Shown: piece by piece, positions 23,651 through 31,230 of the stretch
Layout of the letters: each line of letters starts with the position of its first letter
Position numbering within the stretch: the stretch's first letter is position 1
Assembly (NCBI GenBank): GCA_902470345.1
Contig: CABRGB010000018.1
Location: forward strand, 1 to 31,232
Direction: 5' to 3'
Origin: an uncultured Collinsella sp.
Lineage (GTDB): Bacteria; Actinomycetota; Coriobacteriia; Coriobacteriales; Coriobacteriaceae
Length of the DNA: 31,232 nt
Position numbers and translations under genes: made by a program
Notes under the pieces: generated by a model
The model's database searches: none
What the model was told of the DNA's origin: nothing
What the model saw: only the letters and a program-made list of their open reading frames with translations

Positions 23651-24736
23651 ATGAGCGACGCGAACGAGCTCATCTCATTTATCGCGTCGATGTCGGGGGA
23701 GGGCAACCTTCGCGTCGAGGAGAACCTTGGCGAGGGGTATGTCCGCCTCCGCGTTTCGGAGGCCGAACGGCGCCAGGCAAAGCACGACATTCAGCATGTC
23801 GAGGATATTGTCATCGAAATGCTGCGTAACGCTCGTGATGCCGGCGCCGACAAGGTCTATCTCGCTACGACCAAGGAAGATGGCGTCCGTACACTCGTCT
23901 TTCTGGATAACGGCTCGGGGGTGCCGCAGGATATGCAGGAGCGCATCTTCGATGCCCGCGTTACTTCCAAGCTCGAGAGCATGAAGATGGATCGTTGGGG
24001 CGTTCACGGTCGAGGCATGGCATTGTTCTCGATTAAGCAGAACACCGACGAGGCACGCGTTGTCGCTTCGGATATTGACCTTGGCTCGGTCTTTAAGGTG
24101 AGCGTCGCTACCGACCGCCTTGGCGAGCGCGCCGATCAGTCCAGCTGGCCTCAGGCCGTGAAGGACGAGGATGGTCACTATGTCTGCGCCCGCGGCCCTC
24201 ACAACATCATTCGCGCCGCCTGCGAGTTTGCCCTCGAGGAGCTGCGCGCCTGTGATGTCTATCTGGGGTCTCCGTCCGAGATCGCCGCGACGCTGCATGC
24301 ACAGGCCTCCAGCCGTCTCGATGCTTCCCGTCTTTTGTTTATCGATGACGAAGCCGAGCTTCCCGTTGTTGATCGTCTGGGTCTTGCTTCGGATGCGGAA
24401 GACTTTATCCGTATCTGTTCGGGTTTGGGCCTTGAGATGTCCGAGCGTACGGCGCATCGTATCTTGGCGGGCCAGATTAAGCCCGTTCGCGGTGTGACCG
24501 CACGCCTGCTACGCGAGCGCGATTCGTCCTCACATGCGTCTGCTCCGGTTGATCTCGCCAAAGATCGTCGCGGGTTGCGTATCGCCAAGGACGACATGGC
24601 GCAGTTCTCGCGAGCCGTCGAGCGCGACTTTAACGATCTTGCATCGCGGTACTATCTCAACCTTTGCGGCGACCCCAAGATTCGTGTTTCGCGTGATCGT
24701 ATTACCGTGACGTTCGATCTTGCCAAAGAGGAATAG
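23651..24736 (+). CDS. GHKL-type ATP-binding protein of unknown function
   Basis: 361 residues. The N-terminal half is a GHKL (HSP90/MutL/histidine-kinase) ATPase fold. The N box is E56-MLR-N60-ARDA, the G1 box D86-NGSGVP and the G2 box GVHGRGM at 117-123. There is no transmembrane segment, no dimerisation/phosphoacceptor histidine region and no MutL endonuclease motif. The second half (about 200-361) has no domain I recognise, but includes TAHRILAGQIKPVRGVTARLL. Start ATG 23651 lies one base after rny, implying coupled synthesis; spoVS follows behind its own promoter. Bacillus has the phosphodiesterase gene ymdB in this rny-spoVS position. I infer, without proof, a role linked to RNase Y or SpoVS. 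Confidence 0.85.
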   Translation: MSDANELISFIASMSGEGNLRVEENLGEGYVRLRVSEAERRQAKHDIQHVEDIVIEMLRNARDAGADKVYLATTKEDGVRTLVFLDNGSGVPQDMQERIFDARVTSKLESMKMDRWGVHGRGMALFSIKQNTDEARVVASDIDLGSVFKVSVATDRLGERADQSSWPQAVKDEDGHYVCARGPHNIIRAACEFALEELRACDVYLGSPSEIAATLHAQASSRLDASRLLFIDDEAELPVVDRLGLASDAEDFIRICSGLGLEMSERTAHRILAGQIKPVRGVTARLLRERDSSSHASAPVDLAKDRRGLRIAKDDMAQFSRAVERDFNDLASRYYLNLCGDPKIRVSRDRITVTFDLAKEE

Positions 24737-24740
24737 CATC

Positions 24741-24769
24741 TTTACCGAGTCCGTTCGGTACGATACAGT
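24741..24769 (+). promoter_or_regulatory. Promoter upstream of spoVS
   Basis: TTTACC (24741-24746), 17-base spacer, TACAGT (24764-24769), located immediately after the stop codon of the GHKL gene and about 42 bases before the spoVS start. Confidence 0.55.
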
Positions 24770-24810
24770 TATTGCAGTTAAAACGTACTTTTAAACGCAG
24801 GAGTTTCTTC

Positions 24811-25128
24811 ATGGATTGCCTGAAGGTATCAAGCAAATCATCGCCCGCGTCCGTTGCCGGCGCCATTGCCGGCATGGTCAAAGATGGTGTTCCCGTCAAT
24901 ATTCAGTGTGTTGGCGCGGGTGCCGTCAACCAGGCAATTAAGGCCGTGGCTATCGCGCGCGGCTTTTTGATTCCGACCGGGTTTGATATTTCCTGCGCGC
25001 CGGTGTTCTCCGACATCCTCATCAACGGGGAGTCGCGCACGGCCATCCGTCTTTCTATTTACGTTCATCAGATTAATCGAGCTGCTATGGATAACGTTGT
25101 GATGGACGACGTTAAGCCTGTGGCATAG
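24811..25128 (+). CDS. spoVS: Stage V sporulation protein S-like (SpoVS/Alba-like)
   Basis: 105-residue protein. The first ~85 residues match SpoVS closely: LKVSSKSSPASVAGAIAGM, VGAGAVNQAIKAVAIARGF, then the DILINGESRTAIRLSI strand. SpoVS has an Alba-like nucleic-acid-binding fold and affects septation and spore coat assembly in Bacillus. About 20 extra residues (VHQINRAAMDNVVMDDVKPV) replace the short tail of the Bacillus protein. ATG 24811 is preceded by AGGAG (24799-24803 range) with a suitable spacer; the frame is open further upstream without similarity. No other sporulation genes are seen in the window, so a non-sporulation role is likely. Confidence 0.92.
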   Translation: MDCLKVSSKSSPASVAGAIAGMVKDGVPVNIQCVGAGAVNQAIKAVAIARGFLIPTGFDISCAPVFSDILINGESRTAIRLSIYVHQINRAAMDNVVMDDVKPVA

Positions 25129-25191
25129 CGTGTTTGCTCTTTGCCCGCGCTCTTTGATTCTGCCTATTCCACCTCGTTAGGACTTATACAC

Positions 25192-26562
25192 ATGGACCAG
25201 GGTTCCGTACGCGATATTCTTGCCGGTAAAACCTACTTTATCCGCACCTTTGGCTGCCAGATGAATCAGCACGACTCCGAGCGTGTGAGTGGCTTGCTCG
25301 ACTCGTATGGCTGCCTTATGGCACTCGATCCGGAGCATGCTGACATTGTCGTGTTCATGACGTGCTGCGTTCGCGAGGCAGCTGACACCCGTCTGTACGG
25401 TCAGTGCAACTCTTGCAAGAGTCTCCCGCCTTCGCCCTCGGGCAAGCGCGTGGTCGCTGTGGGCGGCTGCATCGCGCAGCGCGACGGCGAGGGTCTGCTC
25501 ACCAATGTCGATAACGTCAATGTTATCTTTGGCACGCATTCCATCGCGCATGTGGCCGAGCTCATTGCCGAGGCATTCTTGGACGGCAAGCGTCATATTC
25601 GCACCAATGAGCACGAGGACACGGATGCTATGAGCATGCCGTGGCATCGTGAGACCCAGTACCACGCCTGGGTCCCCATTATGACGGGCTGTAATAACTT
25701 CTGCACTTATTGCATCGTGCCGTATGTGCGCGGTCGCGAAAAAAGCCGTCCTTTCGAGGAGATTGTCGACGAGGTAACCGGTCTCGTACGCCAGGGCGTG
25801 CGTGAGGTCACGCTGCTGGGTCAAAACGTCAACTCCTATGGTCGCGATCTGTTTGGCAAGCCGCGCTTTGCCGACCTGTTGCGTGCCGTGGGCGATACGG
25901 GTGTGGAGCGTATCTTCTTTACTTCCTCGCACCCCAAAGACCTGCTGCCCGAGACCATCGACGCCATGGCCGAGACGCCTGCCGTTATGCCGCAGCTGCA
26001 CCTGGCAGTTCAGTCGGGCTCGACGCGCATCCTTAAAGAGATGAATCGTCGCTATACGCGCGAGGATTATCTGGGGCTCGTCGATCGCATCCGCAATCGC
26101 ATGCCCAACATCGCGCTTTCGACCGATATCATCGTGGGCTTCCCCGGCGAGACCGAGGAAGACTTTGAGCAGACGCTCTCGCTTGCCGAGACGGTCCGTT
26201 ACGCTCAGGCCTATACGTTTATCTATTCCAAGCGCGCCGGTACTCCGGCAGCCGAGATTGACGATCCCACGCCGCATGAGGTGATTCTTGAGCGCTTCAA
26301 CCGCTTGGTGAAGGTTATCGAGACCACAGCGCACGAGTATAACCAGGGTGAGCTGCACACCGTTGTGCCGGCGCTTATTGAGGGTACGAGCAAAAAGAAT
26401 GACGCGGTGCTGCTGGGCAAGAGTCCTAAGAATCAGACCGTTCATGCACCGATTCCCGAGGGCTACAGCATCGATCAGTTGATTGGCAAGATTGTCGATG
26501 TTGACGTCGATGTTGCCAAGACGTGGTATCTGTCCGGATCCGTTGTGGGCGAGCCGCGCTAA
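25192..26562 (+). CDS. miaB: tRNA-2-methylthio-N6-dimethylallyladenosine synthase MiaB
   Basis: Radical-SAM methylthiotransferase converting i6A37 to ms2i6A37 in UNN-decoding tRNAs. The N-terminal domain carries TFGCQMNQHDSERVSGLL, diagnostic of MiaB. The radical-SAM cysteines are C167, C171 and C174 (GCNNFCTYCIVPYVRGRE), and a TRAM domain ends the 456-residue protein. ATG 25192 follows a weak AGGA (25179-25182). The frame is open to a TTG at 25141, but the added residues are not family-like. The stop overlaps the ATG of miaA by one base, pairing the two enzymes that act in sequence on the same nucleotide. Confidence 0.96.
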   Translation: MDQGSVRDILAGKTYFIRTFGCQMNQHDSERVSGLLDSYGCLMALDPEHADIVVFMTCCVREAADTRLYGQCNSCKSLPPSPSGKRVVAVGGCIAQRDGEGLLTNVDNVNVIFGTHSIAHVAELIAEAFLDGKRHIRTNEHEDTDAMSMPWHRETQYHAWVPIMTGCNNFCTYCIVPYVRGREKSRPFEEIVDEVTGLVRQGVREVTLLGQNVNSYGRDLFGKPRFADLLRAVGDTGVERIFFTSSHPKDLLPETIDAMAETPAVMPQLHLAVQSGSTRILKEMNRRYTREDYLGLVDRIRNRMPNIALSTDIIVGFPGETEEDFEQTLSLAETVRYAQAYTFIYSKRAGTPAAEIDDPTPHEVILERFNRLVKVIETTAHEYNQGELHTVVPALIEGTSKKNDAVLLGKSPKNQTVHAPIPEGYSIDQLIGKIVDVDVDVAKTWYLSGSVVGEPR

Positions 26563-27500
26563 TGGTTTCTCCCGGGGCAGGCCTTTCCGCCGTTGCGATT
26601 GTCGGTCCGACCGCGGTTGGTAAAAGTGATGTCGCAGATCGTTTGGCGGCTCGCCTTTCGTCCGAAGTGCTGTCGTGTGACGCGATGCAAATCTATCGAG
26701 GCATGGATATCGGCACTGCCAAGATGACACCCGAGGAATGTACGGCGCCTCTACGCCTGGTCGATATTGTTGAACCGGGTGTTGCATATTCTGCAGCGCT
26801 GTATCAGGCAGACGCTCGTGTGCATGTTGAGCGCTTGCTGGGCGAGGGCCGCCTACCGGTGTTTTGCGGGGGCACAGGCCTGTATCTCAAGGCCGCCCTG
26901 GATGAGATGGATTTTCCCTCAGGCGAGCTTGAGGACGATCGCCGCGCGGGGTATCAGGAGCTTGCCGAGCGCATTGGCGAGGAAGCGCTGCACGCGCTGC
27001 TTGCCGAACGTGACCCCGAGTCCGCTGCGGTCATCCACCCCCATAATGTTCGCCGCGTGATTCGCGCACTCGAAATGCACGATGATGGCGTGTCCTACGC
27101 ACAGCAAAAGTTGCAGTTTAGTGTTCCGCACGAGCATTATCACGCTCTGTGGTTTGGATTGACGCGTAATCGCGAGGCTCTTTACGAGCGTATTAACCTA
27201 CGCGTCAATCTGATGTTTGAGCAGGGTCTTGTTGATGAGGTTCGCGGTCTTATGGACCAGGGGCTGGGAGATGCCCTGACTTCGATGCAGGCGATTGGCT
27301 ATAAAGAGATTATCGATGCCCTTAACGGCATGATTTCTATGGATGAGGCTCGCGAACTCATTAAGATGCGTTCGCGTCGCTATGCCAAGCGTCAGCTTTC
27401 GTGGTTTAAACGCGATGACCGCATCGTGTGGTTCGATATGGACGAGCTTACGATCGATGAGGTCGTTAAGGATATCCTTCACCGTATCGAGGCGGTCTAA
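26562..27500 (+). CDS. miaA: tRNA dimethylallyltransferase MiaA
   Basis: Transfers the dimethylallyl group to A37 of tRNAs reading UNN codons, producing the substrate of MiaB. The P-loop GPTAVGKS is at 15-22. The catalytic Asp lies in SCDAMQIYRGMDIGTAK, GGTGLYLKA follows, and the C-terminal AIGYKEI and RYAKRQLSWF motifs are present. The 312-residue length is normal. The start is ATG 26562 within TAATG at the end of miaB; a longer frame from 26523 overlaps miaB and lacks similarity. The stop overlaps hflX by one base in the same way. Confidence 0.97.
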   Translation: MVSPGAGLSAVAIVGPTAVGKSDVADRLAARLSSEVLSCDAMQIYRGMDIGTAKMTPEECTAPLRLVDIVEPGVAYSAALYQADARVHVERLLGEGRLPVFCGGTGLYLKAALDEMDFPSGELEDDRRAGYQELAERIGEEALHALLAERDPESAAVIHPHNVRRVIRALEMHDDGVSYAQQKLQFSVPHEHYHALWFGLTRNREALYERINLRVNLMFEQGLVDEVRGLMDQGLGDALTSMQAIGYKEIIDALNGMISMDEARELIKMRSRRYAKRQLSWFKRDDRIVWFDMDELTIDEVVKDILHRIEAV

Positions 27501-28789
27501 TGGCTCGGTTTCCCCTCGTTCCCACGGCGCCTGAGCCCGAACGTGCCGTTCTTGTCGGAGTTGAGTGGCGCGATAACGCCTGGCCGCTCGATCGTTCGCT
27601 TGACGAACTTGAGCGCCTGGCCCATACGGCTGGCGCCCAGTGCGTGGCGCGTTTGTCACAGCGTCTGGTTAAGCCGTATCCAAAATCGTTTATCGGCTCC
27701 GGTAAGGTTGAGGAGCTTCGCGGGCTCGTGCATCGAATGGATGCCGATGTTGTTATCTTCGACGACGATTTAACGCCCTCGCAGCAGTCGTATCTAGAGA
27801 AAGCCGTGGGCGAACCGGTGAAGATTATCGACCGTACGGCGTTGATTCTCGATATTTTTGGCCTGCACGCTCAGACTCGTGAGGGACGCCTGCAGGTGCA
27901 GCTAGCCCAATTGCAGTATCTGTTGCCTCGCTTGCGCGGTATGTGGAGCCATCTTGCTAAAGAGCAGACACGCGGTGGCATTGGTTCGCGCTTTGGTCAG
28001 GGCGAAAGCCAGCTCGAGGTTGACCGACGTTTGATTCGCAACAAGATCGCCGCGCTTCGTCGCGAGCTCAAGCAGGTTGAACAGCGCCGCGATGTCCAGT
28101 CAAAGAGTCGTATCGAGTCGCCGGCGTTTCGCGTTGCCTTAGCCGGTTATACCAATGCCGGTAAGTCGACGTTGCTCAATCGCCTGACCGGGTCTACGGT
28201 GCTTTCACAGGACAAATTGTTTGCCACGCTCGATCCGACGACGCGCTCGTATCGCTTGCCCGGTGGTCGTGGCATGACCATTACCGATACCGTTGGCTTT
28301 ATTCAAAAGCTACCGCATGGTCTCGTTGATGCCTTTAAGTCCACGCTCTCCGAGGTTCTTGGTGCCGACCTGATCCTTAAAGTTGTGGATGCCTCTGACG
28401 AGGACTACGAGCGCCAGCTCGAGGCAGTCGATCGCGTTCTTGACGAGATCGGTGCCGGCGAGCGTTTGACGCTTACGGTGTTCAATAAAATCGACCTACT
28501 CGATAGCGTCGATCGCTTGAGTTTCCATCGTCGCTATCCCGAGGCCGTGCTGTTCTCGGCCCAGACGGGCGAGGGGCTCGACGATCTCGTTGACCGTATT
28601 GCTCGTGAGGCAGCTGCCACCGATGTCTTGCTCTCCGCTGATATCCCGTATCGCGAGGGCGCCCTCATTACGCTGGTGCATGAGCAGGGAACCCTTCTTC
28701 ATGAGGAATATCTCGAGGACGGCGTTCGCATTGTGGCGAAGTTGCCAGCCCGAATCGCGCCGCGTCTTGAGCGCTATCGTACGGAATAA
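27500..28789 (+). CDS. hflX: GTPase HflX
   Basis: Ribosome-associated GTPase that splits stalled or hibernating 70S ribosomes, especially under stress. The N-terminal HflX domain includes PKSFIGSGKVEELRG, the linker has REGRLQVQLAQLQYLLPRLRG, and G1 GYTNAGKST is at 216-224. G3 is DTVGFIQKLP and G4 NKID. The 429-residue length is normal. The miaB-miaA-hflX overlaps (TAATG twice) show a tight operon. Its final 16 bases overlap the 3' end of the convergent minus-strand gene; no terminator hairpin is visible between them. Confidence 0.96.
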   Translation: MARFPLVPTAPEPERAVLVGVEWRDNAWPLDRSLDELERLAHTAGAQCVARLSQRLVKPYPKSFIGSGKVEELRGLVHRMDADVVIFDDDLTPSQQSYLEKAVGEPVKIIDRTALILDIFGLHAQTREGRLQVQLAQLQYLLPRLRGMWSHLAKEQTRGGIGSRFGQGESQLEVDRRLIRNKIAALRRELKQVEQRRDVQSKSRIESPAFRVALAGYTNAGKSTLLNRLTGSTVLSQDKLFATLDPTTRSYRLPGGRGMTITDTVGFIQKLPHGLVDAFKSTLSEVLGADLILKVVDASDEDYERQLEAVDRVLDEIGAGERLTLTVFNKIDLLDSVDRLSFHRRYPEAVLFSAQTGEGLDDLVDRIAREAAATDVLLSADIPYREGALITLVHEQGTLLHEEYLEDGVRIVAKLPARIAPRLERYRTE

Positions 28790-29478
28790 ACGAGCTCTAG
28801 CACGCCTAGAATGACCGGCTGATGGAGCAGGTAGAACGGTAAGGCATGCCGACCGAGGACTGCGAGCGCCGGGATGGGATTGGCGTATGCCCATGCTGGC
28901 GCTTCGAGGCTTGATGCTTGTGCCGCCTGGGCAGCAAAAAAGCCGGTAAGGTACATAAAGACAAACGGAATGAGCGGATAGTAATCTCCCGAAACAAAGC
29001 CCGGGCCCGGGATTCCAAGCCATGCCAGGTAGGGGAGTGGGTAGACCGCCTTTGGAATGCCCCAGGTTAGGGCAAAAAGAACAAGGCACACTGCGATGCC
29101 CCACGAGCCCGGTATTTTTGTGAGTAACGGACGGGTGAGTGCAACCACCGCGGTGCACGCTGCCATGCAATAAATGATGCCAAAGTTTACCGAATCGTCG
29201 ACTGACACCAGTGTAGTTGCCATCCATACGACCAAGGCTACGGCTGCGTATTTGAGGGCGCGCTTACCGTTATTACGCGAGAGCGTGCACATCCAACCGG
29301 CGATAAACAAAAATACCCAGCTGATACTAGCGCGCCAGATATCCTGGAAAACCGTTTCGGTAAACCATGGTATATCCCATCCATATAGGTAGGCCAAATC
29401 GTAGCAGGCGTGGAAACCTGCCATCGATAGCATCGTAAACCCGCGGACGGTATCAAATATGGTGATGCGTTTTTGCAT
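28774..29478 (-). CDS. Predicted membrane acyltransferase, HGSNAT/DUF1624 type
   Basis: 234-residue polytopic membrane protein with about seven hydrophobic segments. The N-terminus TIFDTVRGFTMLSMAGFHAC matches the start of DUF1624 / heparan-alpha-glucosaminide N-acetyltransferase catalytic-domain proteins, and the C-terminus ALAVLGRHALPFYLLHQPVI is typical of this acyltransferase superfamily, with the conserved His in the LLHQP motif. The substrate is unknown; an envelope or exported sugar is plausible. Its ATG (29478-29476) overlaps the lexA stop (TAATG), so it is very likely co-transcribed with lexA and hence SOS-responsive. Its tail overlaps hflX by 16 bases. Confidence 0.8.
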   Translation of the reverse strand: MQKRITIFDTVRGFTMLSMAGFHACYDLAYLYGWDIPWFTETVFQDIWRASISWVFLFIAGWMCTLSRNNGKRALKYAAVALVVWMATTLVSVDDSVNFGIIYCMAACTAVVALTRPLLTKIPGSWGIAVCLVLFALTWGIPKAVYPLPYLAWLGIPGPGFVSGDYYPLIPFVFMYLTGFFAAQAAQASSLEAPAWAYANPIPALAVLGRHALPFYLLHQPVILGVLELVYSVR

Positions 29479-30122
29479 TACGAGAACCGGCGCATTAAAC
29501 CGACAACCTTACCCAAAATAACGGGGTTCGTCGCATAGATGGGCTCCATAGTGTCGTTCTCGGGCTGCAGGCGCACACGCCCTTGCTCCTTGTAGAACGT
29601 CTTGACGGTCGCCGAGCCATCGATCATTGCCACGACGATTTCGCCGTTCATGGCGCTCTTTTGCTCGCGAACGATAATGTAGTCGCCGTTGTAGATGCCG
29701 ACATTGATCATTGAGCTGCCGTGCACTTCAAGGATAAAGGAGCCCTGGTCTGTGGCGATCTCGGTCGGGATGGTAAAAGTGTCCTCGATGTTTTGCTCGG
29801 CCAGAATGGGAATCCCAGCCGCGACGCGACCGACGAGCGGCAGCGAGACCGTTCCGCGGGGCGCTGTGGGCTCATCGGATTTGGAAATCGAGACAGAGGA
29901 TCCGTCCTCATCAAAGAGCTCTAGGGCGCGCGGCTTGGTGGCATCGCGCTTGAGCAGTCCTCGAGCCTCCAGGGCAGAGAGATGAGCATGCACCGTGCTG
30001 GGGGAGGAGAGGCCTACGGCCGATGCCATCTCGCGCACACTGGGCGGGTAGCCCTTCTCCTGCTGATATTCCTTGATGAAGTCGTAAATCTGCTGCTGAC
30101 GCTTGGTAATTTTGCGAGACAT
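29478..30122 (-). CDS. lexA: SOS repressor LexA
   Basis: Repressor of the SOS regulon, inactivated by RecA-stimulated self-cleavage. The winged-helix N-terminus is at 1-70 (KRQQQIYDFIKEYQQEKGYPPSVREMA). The cleavage site is A102-G103 in VGRVAAGIP, the catalytic Ser137 lies in HGSSM and Lys174 in SATVKTFYK. The 214-residue length is normal. I start it at 30122 (MSRKITKRQQ) with AGAGG 8-9 bases upstream. The frame stays open for another 35 codons, but these would run through the LexA boxes and lack similarity. It is autoregulated through the operators at 30146-30215 and followed directly by the acyltransferase gene. Confidence 0.97.
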   Translation of the reverse strand: MSRKITKRQQQIYDFIKEYQQEKGYPPSVREMASAVGLSSPSTVHAHLSALEARGLLKRDATKPRALELFDEDGSSVSISKSDEPTAPRGTVSLPLVGRVAAGIPILAEQNIEDTFTIPTEIATDQGSFILEVHGSSMINVGIYNGDYIIVREQKSAMNGEIVVAMIDGSATVKTFYKEQGRVRLQPENDTMEPIYATNPVILGKVVGLMRRFS

Positions 30123-30145
30123 CAGGGGATCCTCTCTGCCAATGT

Positions 30146-30215
30146 CAAACAAATGTTCGATTATTGCTTGACAGGAACAACTGTTCGAAGATAATAATAA
30201 CCGAACATTCGTTCT
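30146..30215. promoter_or_regulatory. Three LexA boxes and overlapping divergent promoters for lexA and the LysM gene
   Basis: Boxes are CAAACAAATGTTCG (30146-30159), GGAACAACTGTTCG (30174-30187) and CGAACATTCGTTCT (30202-30215), each 13/14 to CGAAC-N4-GTTCG and starting exactly 28 bp apart. Rightward promoter: TTGACA (30168-30173), then GATAAT (30190-30195), 16-base spacer filled by the middle box. Leftward lexA -10: TATTAT on the minus strand (30199-30194), two bases beyond the third box; its -35 is poor. The two -10 hexamers overlap between the second and third boxes, so one repressor arrangement controls both genes. Confidence 0.9.
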
Positions 30216-30285
30216 CGCGCTAGACATTTTTGTCCGCGCGGCTTGATAAAACTGTTCTCAGCAAATCACGCGAGAGGAGAACATG

Positions 30286-30735
30286 ATGAACGCAACGGAT
30301 ATGGTCCAGGGAAACCTTGCCCTTAAGCTCGAGGCGCCTGTGGCGCCGGCTTTCACGGTTGTCAAAGGCGGCCGATCTGGTTTCCAAACACTGCCTGGCA
30401 AGCCCGTCCGCAGCCAGTGCGTCGCCACGACTTTGGCCCCCGTTGCCCTAAAGGTCTCGACGATTGTCGCCCTGGCCGTTGCGCTCACGCTCTTCTTTGT
30501 ACTTGCTACCTCGATCTTCAGCGCTCGTCACGCCGCATATGCCGAGTCGGCTTCTAACGTTACCTATGAGACCGTCCGTGTTCAGTCTGGCGATTCCTTG
30601 TGGTCGCTTGCCCAGGAGCATCCGATTGAAGGTCTTTCCACGCAGGAGACCTCTGATATGATCCGCAACGTCAATCACCTGGAGCATGGCTCGCTCGATG
30701 CCGGTGCGCATCTTAAAGTTCCCGCACGTCCCTAA
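30286..30735 (+). CDS. LysM-domain membrane protein, YneA-like SOS division inhibitor candidate
   Basis: 149-residue protein with a ~45-residue N-terminus, one transmembrane segment (about 48-77, STIVALAVALTLFFVLATSI) and an extracytoplasmic LysM domain (YETVRVQSGDSLWSLAQEH to LDAGAHLKVPA). Single-TM plus LysM, divergent from lexA and under LexA boxes, is the architecture of Bacillus YneA and of comparable SOS-induced cell-division suppressors. Sequence identity is not established, so the function is inferred from architecture and context. Two tandem ATGs exist (30283, 30286). I prefer the second because GAGGAG (30274-30279) then has a 6-base spacer rather than 3. nrdR follows 51 bases downstream. 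Confidence 0.8.
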   Translation: MNATDMVQGNLALKLEAPVAPAFTVVKGGRSGFQTLPGKPVRSQCVATTLAPVALKVSTIVALAVALTLFFVLATSIFSARHAAYAESASNVTYETVRVQSGDSLWSLAQEHPIEGLSTQETSDMIRNVNHLEHGSLDAGAHLKVPARP

Positions 30736-30750
30736 GATTTAAGTACTGTC

Positions 30751-30790
30751 GCATGGTACCCTTGTAATCGTTTTAGAGGAGGTACCATGC
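30751..30790 (+). repeat. 10-bp inverted repeat spanning the nrdR start codon
   Basis: GCATGGTACC (30751-30760) is the exact reverse complement of GGTACCATGC (30781-30790). The 20-base loop contains the TAGAGGAGG ribosome binding site, shared at its end with the right arm, and the right arm contains the ATG of nrdR. On a transcript that begins upstream of 30751, such as read-through from the LysM gene, this hairpin would hide the start codon. A TGTAAT -10-like sequence at 30763-30768 could give a shorter transcript lacking the left arm. Confidence 0.7.
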
Positions 30791-31230
30791 GCTGTCCTAA
30801 ATGCGGCAAGGCACATACCCGCGTTGTTGATTCCCGCATGCAGGAATCTAATAACACCATTAAGCGCCGTCGCGAATGCTGCTCATGTAATTATCGTTTT
30901 ACGACATTTGAGCGTTGTGAAGACCCTATCGAGGTCATTAAGTCAGACGGAACCAAGCAACGGTTCGATCGCAATAAGCTGCTGGTCGGTTTGATGCGAG
31001 CCACGATCAAGCGAGATATCGACACTAAAAAGCTCAACGAGATCATTGACGATATTGAGGTCGAGCTTCGCTCCCGTACGCTTACGGCCGTTACATCCCA
31101 TGAGCTGGGCGATATGGTTCTTAAGCGGTTGGCCAAGATCGATAAAGTGGCCTACATCCGCTTTGCTTCGGTCTATCGCGATTTCAAAGACGTCGATGAG
31201 TTTCTGCAAGAGCTCGACAAGCTAAGGTGA
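30787..31230 (+). CDS. nrdR: Transcriptional repressor NrdR
   Basis: ATP/dATP-sensing repressor of ribonucleotide reductase genes, 147 residues, complete in the window. The zinc ribbon has C3, C6, C31 and C34 (with an extra Cys at 32) and the RRRREC-type KRRRECCSC motif. The ATP-cone domain follows (VIKSDGTKQRFDRNKLLVGLMRA to VAYIRFASVYRDF). ATG 30787 has AGGAGG at 30776-30782. Adjacent lexA and nrdR link DNA damage control with dNTP supply. No NrdR box was recognised in the window, and no nrd structural genes are present. Confidence 0.96.
   Translation: MRCPKCGKAHTRVVDSRMQESNNTIKRRRECCSCNYRFTTFERCEDPIEVIKSDGTKQRFDRNKLLVGLMRATIKRDIDTKKLNEIIDDIEVELRSRTLTAVTSHELGDMVLKRLAKIDKVAYIRFASVYRDFKDVDEFLQELDKLR

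Noticed and set aside
30123..30227. LexA start 35 codons upstream
   Set aside because: It would put the LexA boxes and both -10 hexamers inside the coding region; the ATG at 30122 has a Shine-Dalgarno and the normal LexA N-terminus.
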